DNA of 64,000 bases from Prodigiosinella confusarubida (GTDB taxonomy: Bacteria; Pseudomonadota; Gammaproteobacteria; Enterobacterales; Enterobacteriaceae). Position numbers and translations under genes: made by a program. Below the pieces are notes generated by a model. It was not told where the DNA came from. It made no database searches and was given only the letters and a program-made list of their open reading frames with translations. Positions 39,037-47,903 of the stretch are shown here, in pieces. Where the stretch lies: positions 2,108,001 through 2,172,000 of the forward strand of contig NZ_CP025085.1 in NCBI RefSeq assembly GCF_002847015.1, read 5' to 3'. Numbering within the stretch: position 1 is the stretch's first letter; each line of letters starts with the position of its first letter.

Positions 39037-39405
39037 TACTCGCTCAAGAGTGATGAAGAAATAGCTGTCCTGAAGTGGTCGGCGGACGTCGGTAATAAAA
39101 TGAGCTCAGCGATGCGCGGGTGGGTCTGCTGGCAAGTTCATCCCCTCATTCATTCGCTGACGCCATATAACATGATCGGCGCGGGCGAGCGTATCACTGA
39201 CCTGCCTGAGATGGCCCGTTATGGAAAAGTGCTGCCATTCCCGTCGATGGGCACCGACCGGGTACTCGAAGCCGGAATGGTATTTTCCCTTGAGCCCAAC
39301 TACGGCATCGGTCGGCGAGTGATCAATCTCGGCGGGACCGTTATCGTCGGCGAGAACGGCGGGATTGAGCTCAACAGCAACTCGACACGATTGATGCATG
39401 CTTAG
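39037..39405 (+). pseudogene. Fragment of an M24 (Xaa-Pro aminopeptidase-like) peptidase
   Basis: The frame reads LKSDEEIAVLKWSADVGNKM, like the (I/L)KSxxEIxxLRxAA start of the M24 catalytic domain, then quickly reaches the domain's end: DRVLEAGMVFSLEPNYGI and VIVGENGGIELNSNSTRLMHA. The Glu-containing FSLEPN and the VGENG segment are C-terminal metal-ligand regions, but the central domain with the His and Asp ligands is missing and the N-terminal creatinase-like half is absent. It is therefore an internally deleted remnant, not a working enzyme. It follows the MFS gene by about 20 bp. Confidence 0.75.
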
Positions 39406-39622
39406 CGTTTATCCGGGGAAAACGGACACCGGTTTTTAAAAATAAGATATTTTAAAACAAGGAATTATCGCATCTATGCACTCTCGCTCCAGGTAGGACG
39501 GTTGCTTCTTTATAGTCAAGCCGCCGTCCTTTCTCACGGCGTTCCTTCGTCGACTGAAGGAGAGCGGTTTCGTGACGCCGGCGGTCTAACGCAACCTACA
39601 AGCGTAAATCGACCCGAGCGAT

Positions 39623-39760
39623 ATGCATGACCGTGATTATACCATCATGGTGGTCGAGGATGCCTGTGCGGCCAGTTCTGAAGAAGAGCATCGGGAGTCC
39701 ATGAAAGTTCTGGCGACGATTGCCGGGGTCGTTTCGGTAGAGAATTTGAAAGATCTATGA
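39623..39760 (+). pseudogene. C-terminal fragment of an isochorismatase-fold cysteine hydrolase
   Basis: 45 codons ending in TGA read DYTIMVVEDACAASSEEEHR followed by ESMKVLATIAGVVSVENL. This is the typical C-terminal end of isochorismatase-family hydrolases (VxxDACA, then EEHxxxLxxLA and VVSVEE). The catalytic Asp, Lys and Cys lie in the missing upstream part, and no frame carries them before this point. Remnant of a deleted gene, together with the M24 fragment evidence of decay between the MFS gene and the tRNA. Confidence 0.75.
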
Positions 39761-39842
39761 TGAGGCTGGCGCGATTGTAGAAGTGTATATGCTGAATTGC
39801 AAAGAAAAAGCAGACTTTGAAAGAAGAGAATAGAAGAAAAGA

Positions 39843-39919
39843 TGGTACGCCCTACTGGATTCGAACCAGTGACCTACGGCTTAGAAGGCCGTTGCTCTAT
39901 CCAACTGAGCTAAGGGCGC
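39843..39919 (-). tRNA. tRNA-Arg (anticodon UCU)
   Basis: Complete cloverleaf of 77 nt including encoded CCA. Acceptor arms GCGCCCT and AGGGCGT, D-arm GCTC-AGTTGGATA-GAGC, anticodon loop CTTCTAA giving anticodon UCU, T-loop TTCGAAT. It reads AGA codons. tRNA-Arg(UCU), argU in E. coli, is a known integration site, and its 3' end points toward the decayed genes and the car cluster. Confidence 0.97.
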
Positions 39920-39972
39920 TTTACGCGGATACTGTTGAATATACGATTGTTAAATAGATAACAGTGGGCTGG

Positions 39973-40000
39973 ATTATACCCACCCGTCCCGGTGAGTCAA
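39973..40000 (-). promoter_or_regulatory. tRNA-Arg promoter
   Basis: On the minus strand, TTGACT (39995-40000) and TATAAT (39973-39978) are separated by 16 bp and followed by a C-rich discriminator (CCAGCCC), typical of growth-rate-controlled stable RNA promoters. Transcription would start about 45 bp before the mature tRNA. Confidence 0.75.
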
Positions 40001-40083
40001 TGTATTGGCGTGTGATTCAGACCATACGGCCAATCCCTGAACAAATACGCCACCGGCGAAGGGGATAATGACTGATAAGGCGT

Positions 40084-40108
40084 CGCCATCTTTGTACTAC
40101 AGATGGCG
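40084..40108 (-). terminator. Hairpin after the D-amino-acid operon
   Basis: CGCCATCT (40084-40091) and AGATGGCG (40101-40108) form a perfect 8-bp stem with a 9-base loop, 12 bp past the stop of the aminotransferase gene. The U-run is poor, so it may act as an RNA end-protecting hairpin rather than an efficient terminator. Confidence 0.4.
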
Positions 40109-40119
40109 GTTAAGCAGCG

Positions 40120-40980
40120 TTACTTCACTTGCTTGAGCACCATCTCAATATAAATTTCTCGTAACCGACGGGTTATTGGCCCCGGTTTTCCATCACCAAT
40201 GATTTTGTCGTCCAGGCTGACAACCGGCAGCACAAATGTGGTCGCGGAACTAATGAAAATTTCACTGGCATGGTAAGCCTCTTCTGGCGTGAAACACCGT
40301 TCCTCCAGACTAAGGTGGTCCTGCTCGACCAGTTTCAACAGTGACTGGCGGGTAATGCCATGCAGAATATCGTTACTGAGCGGGCGAGTGACGATGGTTT
40401 TATCGGCCAGAACGATGTAGCAGTTGCAAGAGCTGCCTTCGGTAATGAAACCATTCTCAACCATGAAGGCGTCATCCGCATGCCGGGAGTGGGCATACTC
40501 TTTTGCCAGGCAGGCCGCCAGCAGGCTCACTGTTTTTATATCACGGCGATGCCAGCGAATATCAGGACTGGTCACCACATGCAGGCCACTTTCGGCCTTG
40601 GGATTGTCGAATATGGCGCGGGCCTGGGTAAACAGCACCAGCGTAGGTCTCACATCGGCAGGCGGGAAGTGAAAATCACGATCGCCCGCATTACCCCGAC
40701 TGAGTTGCAAATAGATACCACCTTCTTGCAACTGATTTTTTTCGATCAAGGTTTGGTGGATATTTCTCAACTCGTCAACCGACATCGGTAAAGGTAGTGA
40801 CAGCTCATGGCAGGAGCGCTGCAAACGCGCCATGTGGCCGTCGAACTCCGCCAGTTTTCCATGAATTACCGAGGTTACCTCGTAGACGGCATCAGCGAAG
40901 AGAAAGCCGCGGTCAAAGATGGATACCGTGGCATTCTGCTCTTCGACAAACTTCCCATCAACATAAACAATACGTTGCAT
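40120..40980 (-). CDS. D-amino-acid aminotransferase (PLP class IV)
   Basis: About 286 residues of the fold-type IV aminotransferases (D-alanine aminotransferase, BCAT, ADC lyase). VYVDGKFVEEQNATVSIFDR and GFLFADAVYEV form the N-terminal signature, the PLP-binding Lys is in RRDIKTVSLLAACL and TEGSSCNCYIV binds the cofactor phosphate region. It matches D-amino-acid transaminases (about 285 residues). The start at 40980 has AGGAGT six bases before it; a longer frame reaches 40998. It is last in a leftward operon with dgcA and dgcN, where it could convert D-alanine and D-glutamate into each other via keto acids. Confidence 0.88.
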   Translation of the reverse strand: MQRIVYVDGKFVEEQNATVSIFDRGFLFADAVYEVTSVIHGKLAEFDGHMARLQRSCHELSLPLPMSVDELRNIHQTLIEKNQLQEGGIYLQLSRGNAGDRDFHFPPADVRPTLVLFTQARAIFDNPKAESGLHVVTSPDIRWHRRDIKTVSLLAACLAKEYAHSRHADDAFMVENGFITEGSSCNCYIVLADKTIVTRPLSNDILHGITRQSLLKLVEQDHLSLEERCFTPEEAYHASEIFISSATTFVLPVVSLDDKIIGDGKPGPITRRLREIYIEMVLKQVK

Positions 40981-41021
40981 CACAATACTCCTGATCATTA
41001 TTCAATGCACGACGATGTGCG

Positions 41022-42002
41022 TTATCCCCATAAGGCAGCTTGCGGCGGCAACATGGTGCTGCTGTTATATTGCAGACCTGCGTCACGATCGCGTTGTAGT
41101 AACAACGGGCCGTCGAGATCAACCACACTCGCTCCTTGTGCCACCATAAATGCCGGGGCTATGGAAAGTGACGTGCTGACCATACAGCCAACCATGATCT
41201 GCATCCCTTTATTCAGGGCAAGTGCGCGTAAGCGAAGCGCTTCAGTCAGACCACCGGTTTTATCCAACTTGATGTTTATCATGTCATAACAATCCAGCAG
41301 CTTGTCCAATGACTGACTGTCATGGCACGATTCATCGGCACAGATAGGTATCGGATGAGGCAATGTCGCCAGAATGGCATCTTTTCCAGCGGGAAGCGGT
41401 TGTTCGATCATTGTGACGCCGAGCTGTGCCAATTCAGGAACCAGTAAGGTATACAATGTGGCGTCCCAGCCTTCATTCGCGTCGACGATCAGTCGGGCGA
41501 GGGGGGCGCCTTTACGTACGGCGGCGACGCGCGCCAGATCGTCTTTATCAGCCAGTTTCAGTTTCAGTAATGGACGATGGGCATGCTGTTGCGCAGCCCG
41601 ATACATATGCTCCGGTGTATCCAACGACAAAGTATAAGCCGTTTCCAACGTGGTGAGATTAGGATAGTTCAATCGTTGCCAGATCCGCTGTTGGTGCTGT
41701 TTACATTCCATATCCCAGAACGCACAGTCGAGAGCGTTGCGGGCTGCACCTGCCGGAAGCCGGGTTTGCAATGTTTCCCTGTCCATATCATTGCGCAAAT
41801 CGCTGGTGAGCGAGGAGAGTTGTTCCATTACACTCTCTATTGATTCACCATATCGAGCATAAGGAACGCACTCACCATATCCGGTCAGGTCGCCGGAATG
41901 CAGGGCTACCGTCACGACATCAGCCTGCTTTTTACTGCCACGCGAAATGGTAAAAACATGACTCAGTGGCCAGCTCTCATGAAAGAATTCTATTGATTTC
42001 AT
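41022..42002 (-). CDS. dgcA: DgcA-like N-acyl-D-glutamate racemase / dipeptide epimerase (enolase superfamily)
   Basis: A 326-residue enolase-superfamily protein of the muconate-lactonizing/L-Ala-D,L-Glu epimerase group. The KxK motif is in LLKLKLADKD near 155, and metal ligands follow in LIVDANEGW, MIEQPLP and ICADES, with the second Lys in INIKLDKTGG. In the recently described DgcN-DgcA pathway the partner acetylates D-glutamate and DgcA racemises N-acetyl-D-glutamate. It overlaps the dgcN-like gene by 4 bp, which supports that function over a peptidoglycan dipeptide epimerase (YcjG), to which it is also similar. Confidence 0.85.
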   Translation of the reverse strand: MKSIEFFHESWPLSHVFTISRGSKKQADVVTVALHSGDLTGYGECVPYARYGESIESVMEQLSSLTSDLRNDMDRETLQTRLPAGAARNALDCAFWDMECKQHQQRIWQRLNYPNLTTLETAYTLSLDTPEHMYRAAQQHAHRPLLKLKLADKDDLARVAAVRKGAPLARLIVDANEGWDATLYTLLVPELAQLGVTMIEQPLPAGKDAILATLPHPIPICADESCHDSQSLDKLLDCYDMINIKLDKTGGLTEALRLRALALNKGMQIMVGCMVSTSLSIAPAFMVAQGASVVDLDGPLLLQRDRDAGLQYNSSTMLPPQAALWG

Positions 42003-43000
42003 ATTGTTGCCAATTGGTCCACAATGCGCCCAACGCCTTGACGGAAAGTATCCACCGTGGGAAGTCCCAGTTTGTTTTCGATATTGGTCATTAACAGTAT
42101 GGCTTCCTCGTCGCTAAGTGCCGCCGTATTGACCGAGATACCGACAAATCGGCAATCAGGGTTGGTTAATCGGGCCATGGCAAGGTTCAATGCCATACAG
42201 TCAGCCAAATCGGGGATCGGGTAATCGACGCCGCGCATGGTTTTGCGGGTCGGTTCATGACAAAGTACCAGTGCATCAGGCTGAGCCCCATGAATGATAC
42301 CGGTGGTAACGCCCGCAAAAGAAGGGTGGAACAGAGAACCTTGCCCTTCGATAACATCCCAGTGGTCGGCATCATTTGCCGGTGTAAGGGTTTCTACTGC
42401 ACCGGCGATGAAATCGGAAACCACCGCGTCAATGCTGATACCCGCACCGCTGATAAGAATACCGGTTTGCCCTGTTGCTCTGAATGTGGCTTTGCCACCA
42501 CGGGCGAGAATCTCTTTTTCGATGGCCAGCGCGGTATACATTTTTCCACAGGAGCAGTCGGTACCAACCGGTAATAATCGCTTCCCTGAACGTTTACGTC
42601 CGTTGGCTACAGGATAGGACTCGGTGGGATGGCGGACATCAGACAGTGAACGACCGAGTTTGGTCGCCAGTTCACTTAATGCCGGTACATCGGCCAACTT
42701 ATTGTGCAATCCGGCCGCCAAATCCATTCCGGCTTCCAATGCTTCACTCAGTACGGTAATCCATTGTTCCGAAATAATGCCACCCCGGTTAGCCACGCCA
42801 ATGACCAGCGTTTGTGCCCCGGCCGCCCGTGCTGCGTGAATATCGACGTCCGGCAATCCACAATCGGCATGGCAACCTGGCATACGATATTGTCCGACAC
42901 AATATTCCGGATGCCATTGTTTAATACCGATAGCCACTTTTGCGGCTAATTGATCGTGGGCATCACCAAGAAATAACAAATAGGGCTTTTTAATATCCAT
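41999..43000 (-). CDS. dgcN: DgcN-like D-glutamate N-acetyltransferase (DUF1611)
   Basis: A 333-residue DUF1611-family protein. It has an N-terminal Rossmann-like region and a C-terminal P-loop-like domain with GTDCSCGKMYTALAI near 145. Conserved pieces include GVANRGGIISEQW, LVLCHEPTRK and FVGISVNTAALSD. Members of this family linked to DgcA were named DgcN and acetylate D-glutamate in marine bacteria. Its stop overlaps the dgcA start by 4 bp, and a D-amino-acid aminotransferase follows, so the operon points to D-glutamate/D-amino-acid catabolism. First gene of the operon; long AT-rich region upstream. Confidence 0.82.
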   Translation of the reverse strand: MDIKKPYLLFLGDAHDQLAAKVAIGIKQWHPEYCVGQYRMPGCHADCGLPDVDIHAARAAGAQTLVIGVANRGGIISEQWITVLSEALEAGMDLAAGLHNKLADVPALSELATKLGRSLSDVRHPTESYPVANGRKRSGKRLLPVGTDCSCGKMYTALAIEKEILARGGKATFRATGQTGILISGAGISIDAVVSDFIAGAVETLTPANDADHWDVIEGQGSLFHPSFAGVTTGIIHGAQPDALVLCHEPTRKTMRGVDYPIPDLADCMALNLAMARLTNPDCRFVGISVNTAALSDEEAILLMTNIENKLGLPTVDTFRQGVGRIVDQLATI

Positions 43001-44027
43001 TCTTTTTCCTCATAAACGTTATAGGGCGAATAAGTGAAACATGGTCAGATGGTGATTTTATTGGGGTATAAAAAGATTGTGTAATTGATAATATATGTAG
43101 TTGTTTATGTCAATACATCTTGCTTATCTAATTCATAAAATCAGATTATAGTATTTTTATGGATTTTTAATCCAATAATTTAAATCTGACAAGATTATTA
43201 TGCTGTATAAATTAATTTTATCTGTTTTTTGCGGTTTTTTATAAAAAAGAGGATTCGTAATGAAATGTGTTTCTTATTATATGTTTGATTTTTAAGTATT
43301 TTTATATTTTCCGTTTTATGATCAAATGCACCATTTTGGTGCGTTGATTTATTATTGGGCCCTAAAATAAAGCATGCCTGATATTGTTTTAAGTTTGTTA
43401 ATTGATATCAGCGAGACAGTGATTGTCTGAGATCGAGGGAACTCGAGTCTATTCAAGGATGCAGATAAGATAAGTAATGATATAAAGGTAATGTAATAAC
43501 CACATTACACCCTCTCAACGCGCCTTTCTCTTTATCCGTACTTTATCTGTTCTACTTGTTGAGGCAGTAATAGGATTATATCTAAAATAACAGAATGAGG
43601 TGTGTTTATTACCATAATCATTATAGAATTTACTGAATTAACTTTAATTTTAACAATCTTATAAAATAAAACCATTTGACATATGACCAGACGAAGTCGG
43701 TGCTTTTTTTATACATACGATTCATGGTTAATTCAGCCAAGCGATAATCTGTTGCTGAGTTAAATCTTTCTTCCTTGTCGTCACTCGTTAGGCGTATTTC
43801 CCCAGTTATTCGATCTGATGCGTCTATTTTTTGCCAATGAATTTAATGATAATAATCAATTACCCCTTATGGTTTATTCTTACATAAAATGTAAAATCAG
43901 TTTTTTCAGATTGAAGAGCCCACTATCCATAGGTTCTTCATCTTATAAAAAACTGAACTGCCCACGCTGGGTAATCGCAATCCGGTGCTTAACCTGTTCG
44001 CTCAGGATTAACCATTATAGAAAATGA
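43001..44027. other. Long AT-rich gene-free region upstream of dgcN
   Basis: No gene is supported. It carries the control region of the leftward dgc operon, including an NtrC-like dyad at 43327-43343. A 69-codon frame at 43818-44027 has no ribosome site and reads like chance translation. The remainder is AT-rich without clear repeats. Confidence 0.6.
43327..43343. promoter_or_regulatory. NtrC-binding-site-like dyad
   Basis: TGCACCATTTTGGTGCG matches the NtrC pattern TGCACY-N5-GGTGCA except for the last base. It lies about 330 bp upstream of dgcN, an ordinary distance for an enhancer. I could not find a convincing sigma-54 -24/-12 promoter between it and dgcN. Confidence 0.4.
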
Positions 44028-44744
44028 TTAACGTTCTCCTGTCGGAGGCATAAACTTAGCCAGACTTTGTTTTTGCTTACCCATTTCGTCCATGTTAGCC
44101 GGGTTTAGCCAAAGTTGCATAGCCTGACGGATCCCTGGCCACTCGTCATCAATGATCGAATACCAGCGGACGTCACGACTATGCCCCTTGGAGACCTGCG
44201 TCTGTCTGAGGGTACCTTCATATTTAAATCCCAGACGTTCTGCTGCATTAATCGCATTCTGATGCAGACTGTCACATTTCCACCCACATCGCCGGTATTG
44301 CAACGTTTCCAGCGTATAAGACAGCAAAAGATATATTGCCTCGGTACTACATAAGGTTCGTTTCATCAAAGGTGACCAGTTTATCCACCCTATTTCTATA
44401 GCGCCATTATTTGGATCGATGTGTTGCAAAGCGACAAAACCCACAGCTTTACCTGTGGAAGCGCTAATCACTGCATAAAAAAGAGGATCCTTGCTTTGAG
44501 CAAGAGAAGCAATGTAGTGATCGCATTGCTTAATAGTGATGGGTCTTCTGATGTGAAAGTAGGTCCAGTCGCGCTCGTCATCAATGCAGTACCAAGCGGC
44601 AAATAAATCCTGGCTATGCTTGATGTCAATCGGCTCAAGAAGACAATAGTCTCCTCTGAGGATAATTTTTTGAGGGAGAGGTCGAGCCTGCCAGTCGGGT
44701 AATGATTTGCCCAATTCTTGACCATAAATATTTATTTCTGTCAT
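44028..44744 (-). CDS. GNAT-family acetyltransferase (RimJ/RimL type)
   Basis: About 238 residues with the RimJ/RimL-like acetyltransferase layout: RGDYCLLEPIDIKHSQDL and FAAWYC at the start, FVALQHIDPNNGAIEIGWI in the middle, STEAIYLLLSYTL (acetyl-CoA-binding helix) and RCGWKCDSLHQNAIN, then AAERLGFKYEGTLRQ. This last pattern is typical of proteins that acetylate small molecules or protein N-termini. ATG 44744 with AGGTGG is chosen; a longer frame reaches 44789. It is monocistronic, and the acceptor is unknown. Confidence 0.85.
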   Translation of the reverse strand: MTEINIYGQELGKSLPDWQARPLPQKIILRGDYCLLEPIDIKHSQDLFAAWYCIDDERDWTYFHIRRPITIKQCDHYIASLAQSKDPLFYAVISASTGKAVGFVALQHIDPNNGAIEIGWINWSPLMKRTLCSTEAIYLLLSYTLETLQYRRCGWKCDSLHQNAINAAERLGFKYEGTLRQTQVSKGHSRDVRWYSIIDDEWPGIRQAMQLWLNPANMDEMGKQKQSLAKFMPPTGER

Positions 44745-45328
44745 TATCAAGCCCACCTGTGTTGTCGAATTTATAAAAAATGTAGACAAAGCATCCAGAA
44801 AATATTTTCACGCCTATTCGGCTGGATCTATCTCAATTCAATACCTTTCCCAGCGGCAAACAGGCAAGCTTTGCCACTTGGTCTATCCAGTTGATCATAG
44901 AATAACCCCATCAAATTGCTATATTACCGGGAACACTTACCTTATATATCGCACATAATCCGAATGACTATACACACGTTGGATAATATCCACGTTGTTC
45001 ATGGTGTTGAATATGATACAGGGCAAGGGATGGCTCAATATTCTGCAACGCACAGCATTACCCTGATAATTTGACTCAACCAATCGCTTATATGGGGCAA
45101 CTGTCCTATTAACCATTTTGTAAAAATGGATATACAACACATTATTCTTTGTATCGTTACCAAAGGTTATTTTGCAGAATAAAGTTTCGCCAAAGCTGAG
45201 ATTTAGATAAAAATTTGTTGGTAGTGATATCGACAGACTGCGTAATCTGAGATAGTTTGAGTGACAGCTCTGAATGGGCTACAGCGTCGCTCGGACGGTC
45301 CGGGCGCTCACGTTACTTCGAGGATCTT
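44745..45328. other. Gap between the GNAT gene and alaC
   Basis: About 580 bp without a credible gene. The 5' part belongs to the divergent promoter region of the acetyltransferase and the 3' part to alaC. A 67-codon leftward frame at 44937-45140 has no ribosome site and no recognisable content. Confidence 0.5.
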
Positions 45329-46564
45329 ATGGCTGATTTCAATTCTCCGCGTTGTTTTACTCGTATCGATCGTCTTCCCCCTTACGTATTTAATATCACT
45401 GCTGAATTAAAAATGGCTGCGCGTCGCCGTGGCGAGGATATTATTGATTTCAGTATGGGTAATCCGGACGGCCCGACGCCACCCCATATTGTAGAAAAAC
45501 TTTGTACCGTAGCGCAGCGTGAGGATACCCACGGTTATTCCACATCCCGCGGCATTCCGCGGCTACGCCGTGCCATCTCTCGCTGGTATGCCGATCGTTA
45601 TCAGGTTGACATTGATTCAGAAAGTGAAGCGATCGTGACCATCGGCTCGAAAGAAGGGCTGGCGCACTTGATGTTGGCCACACTCGATCATGGCGACACG
45701 GTATTGGTGCCCAATCCCAGCTATCCCATTCATATCTATGGTGCGGTTATCGCCGGTGCTCAGGTCCGCTCTGTACCATTGGTGGAAGGTGTGGACTTCT
45801 TTAATGAACTGGAGCGGGCAATCCGCGAAAGCATCCCCAAACCCAAGATGATGATTTTGGGTTTTCCATCAAACCCGACGGCGCAATGTGTTGAGCTGGA
45901 TTTCTTTGAGCGGGTGGTGGCGCTGGCCAGGCAGTATGATGTATTGGTAGTCCATGATCTGGCCTATGCAGATATCGTCTATGATGGCTGGAAGGCCCCG
46001 TCCATTATGCAGGTGCCGGGTGCGAAAGAGATTGCGGTTGAATTTTTCACGCTATCCAAAAGCTACAACATGGCTGGCTGGCGAATCGGCTTTATGGTGG
46101 GGAATGCCGAACTGGTCAACGCGTTGGCCCGTATTAAGAGCTATCACGATTATGGTACTTTTACGCCATTGCAGGTAGCTGCTATCGCAGCATTGGAAGG
46201 GGACCAACAGTGTGTGCGTGATATTGCCGAACAATATCGGCAACGTCGTAACGTGTTGGTGCGTGGTCTGCATGAAGCTGGATGGATGGTCGATGAACCC
46301 AAGGCTGCCATGTATGTGTGGGCAAAAATACCGGATGCCTATGCTCACCTGGGATCGTTGGAGTTTGCCAAGCGTCTGCTTTCTGAAGCGAAAGTCTGTG
46401 TGTCTCCGGGGATCGGTTTTGGCGATTATGGCGATACGCATGTACGATTTGCATTAATAGAGAATCAGGATCGTATCCGCCAGGCAGTCAGGGGAATCAA
46501 GGCTATGTTCCGGGCGGACGGTTTGTTGCCAGCGCTTCGTTCAGGCGCTGCCAAGGTTGATTAA
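45329..46564 (+). CDS. alaC: Glutamate-pyruvate aminotransferase AlaC
   Basis: PLP-dependent fold-type I aminotransferase making alanine from pyruvate and glutamate. From ATG 45329 it has 411 residues (E. coli AlaC 412) and the same N-terminal block FTRIDRLPPYVFNITAELK, then IIDFSMGNPDG. Cofactor residues are in FTLSKSYNMAGWRIGFM (Schiff-base Lys near residue 246), VHDLAYADI and SPGIGFG…VRFALI. GAGGA lies just before the start; a longer open frame begins at 45257 but is not conserved. Single gene, upstream of the out locus. Confidence 0.95.
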   Translation: MADFNSPRCFTRIDRLPPYVFNITAELKMAARRRGEDIIDFSMGNPDGPTPPHIVEKLCTVAQREDTHGYSTSRGIPRLRRAISRWYADRYQVDIDSESEAIVTIGSKEGLAHLMLATLDHGDTVLVPNPSYPIHIYGAVIAGAQVRSVPLVEGVDFFNELERAIRESIPKPKMMILGFPSNPTAQCVELDFFERVVALARQYDVLVVHDLAYADIVYDGWKAPSIMQVPGAKEIAVEFFTLSKSYNMAGWRIGFMVGNAELVNALARIKSYHDYGTFTPLQVAAIAALEGDQQCVRDIAEQYRQRRNVLVRGLHEAGWMVDEPKAAMYVWAKIPDAYAHLGSLEFAKRLLSEAKVCVSPGIGFGDYGDTHVRFALIENQDRIRQAVRGIKAMFRADGLLPALRSGAAKVD

Positions 46565-46624
46565 GTAGTGCGACAGCCTTTTTTGCCGGCAGAGAAATTT
46601 TTCTGATAGTTTGATCACGATGTG

Positions 46625-46669
46625 CTTTACCGTTACTTGTAGCGGTAAAGTGATAGTGTTTTTCTATCA
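46625..46669. terminator. Two consecutive hairpins between alaC and outS
   Basis: CTTTACCG-N10-CGGTAAAG (46625-46650) is followed at once by TGATAG-N7-CTATCA (46651-46669). The position fits the end of the alaC transcript or a control element of outS, whose ATG is 41 bp downstream. There is no long U-run. Confidence 0.4.
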
Positions 46670-46710
46670 GCCCTAATAGATGGAACTTAACCAATAAGAC
46701 GAGTCATGTC

Positions 46711-47112
46711 ATGCGCTTATCGCCATTGAAAATCTTGTTTATCAGTATATTTTGTCTCAGTGTCGTGGGGTGCCAACATTCTGCGCCGGTGAAACCGGCT
46801 TCTGGTCATCAGGCAGTGAACACGCCAGTTAATGAGCAGATTAATCAACTTGCCTCGTTAATTGCAGCTGGCAATTATCTGAAGCTGCAATGTAATCGCA
46901 GTGATTTGCCAGATAATAACACTATGCAGAAAACGGCATTACAGTTGGCGAAACAGAAAGGGTGGGACACCAGTCACTACCAGGCATTGCCGCAACTCAG
47001 CGCGAATCTGTATCAAGGGTTATTAAAAGATGGCACATTGAAAGCAACGCAGTGCTCCGCTTTTAATCGTTCGCTAGAACCATTTATTGAGGCTATGCGC
47101 AGTAACAAGTGA
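46711..47112 (+). CDS. outS: OutS, type II secretion pilotin lipoprotein
   Basis: A 133-residue outer-membrane lipoprotein that escorts the secretin OutD to the outer membrane and protects it from degradation. The signal peptide ends with the lipobox SVVGC (Cys about residue 21). The small mature domain contains the KLQCNRSDLPDNNTM and KATQCSAFNRSL segments with two Cys that form the disulfide known in this pilotin family. It converges with outB, ending 5 bp from its stop, the usual outS/outB arrangement of soft-rot bacteria. Confidence 0.93.
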   Translation: MRLSPLKILFISIFCLSVVGCQHSAPVKPASGHQAVNTPVNEQINQLASLIAAGNYLKLQCNRSDLPDNNTMQKTALQLAKQKGWDTSHYQALPQLSANLYQGLLKDGTLKATQCSAFNRSLEPFIEAMRSNK

Positions 47113-47117
47113 CATTG

Positions 47118-47753
47118 TCATTCGGCGGGAGGTGCTGCCGGCTTTCCTCCCGGCCAGTCTTCCAGTGCATCAAGGATAACGGGTTCACCGTTAAAGCTGA
47201 ACACGGTGACATCCTGCTCAATTCGCTCAATAATCAATCCTTTTATCGGGCTGTCTCCCTCATGATAAAGCTGCCGATTAAGCGTAATGCTGCGCTGTTT
47301 CTGTCCAGAGGTATAGACATGTGCGCTATAGATTAACGGCGGTAATTCCCCCGGTTCCACTGTATTCAGCGCACTATTATTGATGGTGTGCTTTACCGGG
47401 AGTCTGTTTTTTTTATGCTGTGTTTGAGCGGGGGTCAGGTTTCCCACCAGGCGGCCGGTTGTGTTTTGAGCCTGAACAGTGTGCGGCAGAATGGACGCGG
47501 CAATAGCGGTGGTGGGAACTATCAGCGGGGGATTTTCCATTTCCGTCCAACGTTGATGACTTAGCCATCCAAGAGAAATCAGCAGCGTGGCGTAAATTGC
47601 CAGCAGGTAGCCGGGAATACGATAACCCGCGGTAACGTCCGTGGCTGATGATTTGACTTCCGGTGTTTTATCCACATCTACCTCAAACGTTATCTCAATG
47701 TGATGCTCATCCCAAGCAAACGGCAAGAACAGCAGGAGCCAGCAGCATTTCAT
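47118..47753 (-). CDS. outB: OutB (GspB), type II secretion accessory protein
   Basis: A 211-residue inner-membrane protein with a short cytoplasmic N-terminus, one membrane helix (YLLAIYATLLISLGWLSH, near 53-70), a Pro/Thr-rich periplasmic linker and a C-terminal GspB domain (LYHEGDSPIKGLIIERIE, then FSFNGEPVILDALEDW). In Dickeya OutB interacts with OutD and helps secretion of pectinases. It is read away from outC, with a 1.4-kb gap that holds a KdgR-type site. AAGG immediately before ATG is very close, so the start could be slightly different. Confidence 0.88.
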   Translation of the reverse strand: MKCCWLLLFLPFAWDEHHIEITFEVDVDKTPEVKSSATDVTAGYRIPGYLLAIYATLLISLGWLSHQRWTEMENPPLIVPTTAIAASILPHTVQAQNTTGRLVGNLTPAQTQHKKNRLPVKHTINNSALNTVEPGELPPLIYSAHVYTSGQKQRSITLNRQLYHEGDSPIKGLIIERIEQDVTVFSFNGEPVILDALEDWPGGKPAAPPAE

Positions 47754-47903
47754 GCCTTATTTTTAATAAAATGGGAAGCGTTAAAAAGTCTCTTACACCA
47801 TTTGTGTGACCTGAACTTCATTTCGACAAAAAACTGTTATCTTAGTAATTAATACCGGCAAAAACTTGAGCTTTGTCGCAAAAAAAATACATCAATATGT
47901 TTT

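Noticed and set aside
43818-44027. 69-codon rightward frame upstream of the GNAT gene
   Set aside because: No ribosome-binding site, no recognisable motif, composition like random AT-rich DNA.
44937-45140. 67-codon leftward frame before alaC
   Set aside because: No start signal and no recognisable content.
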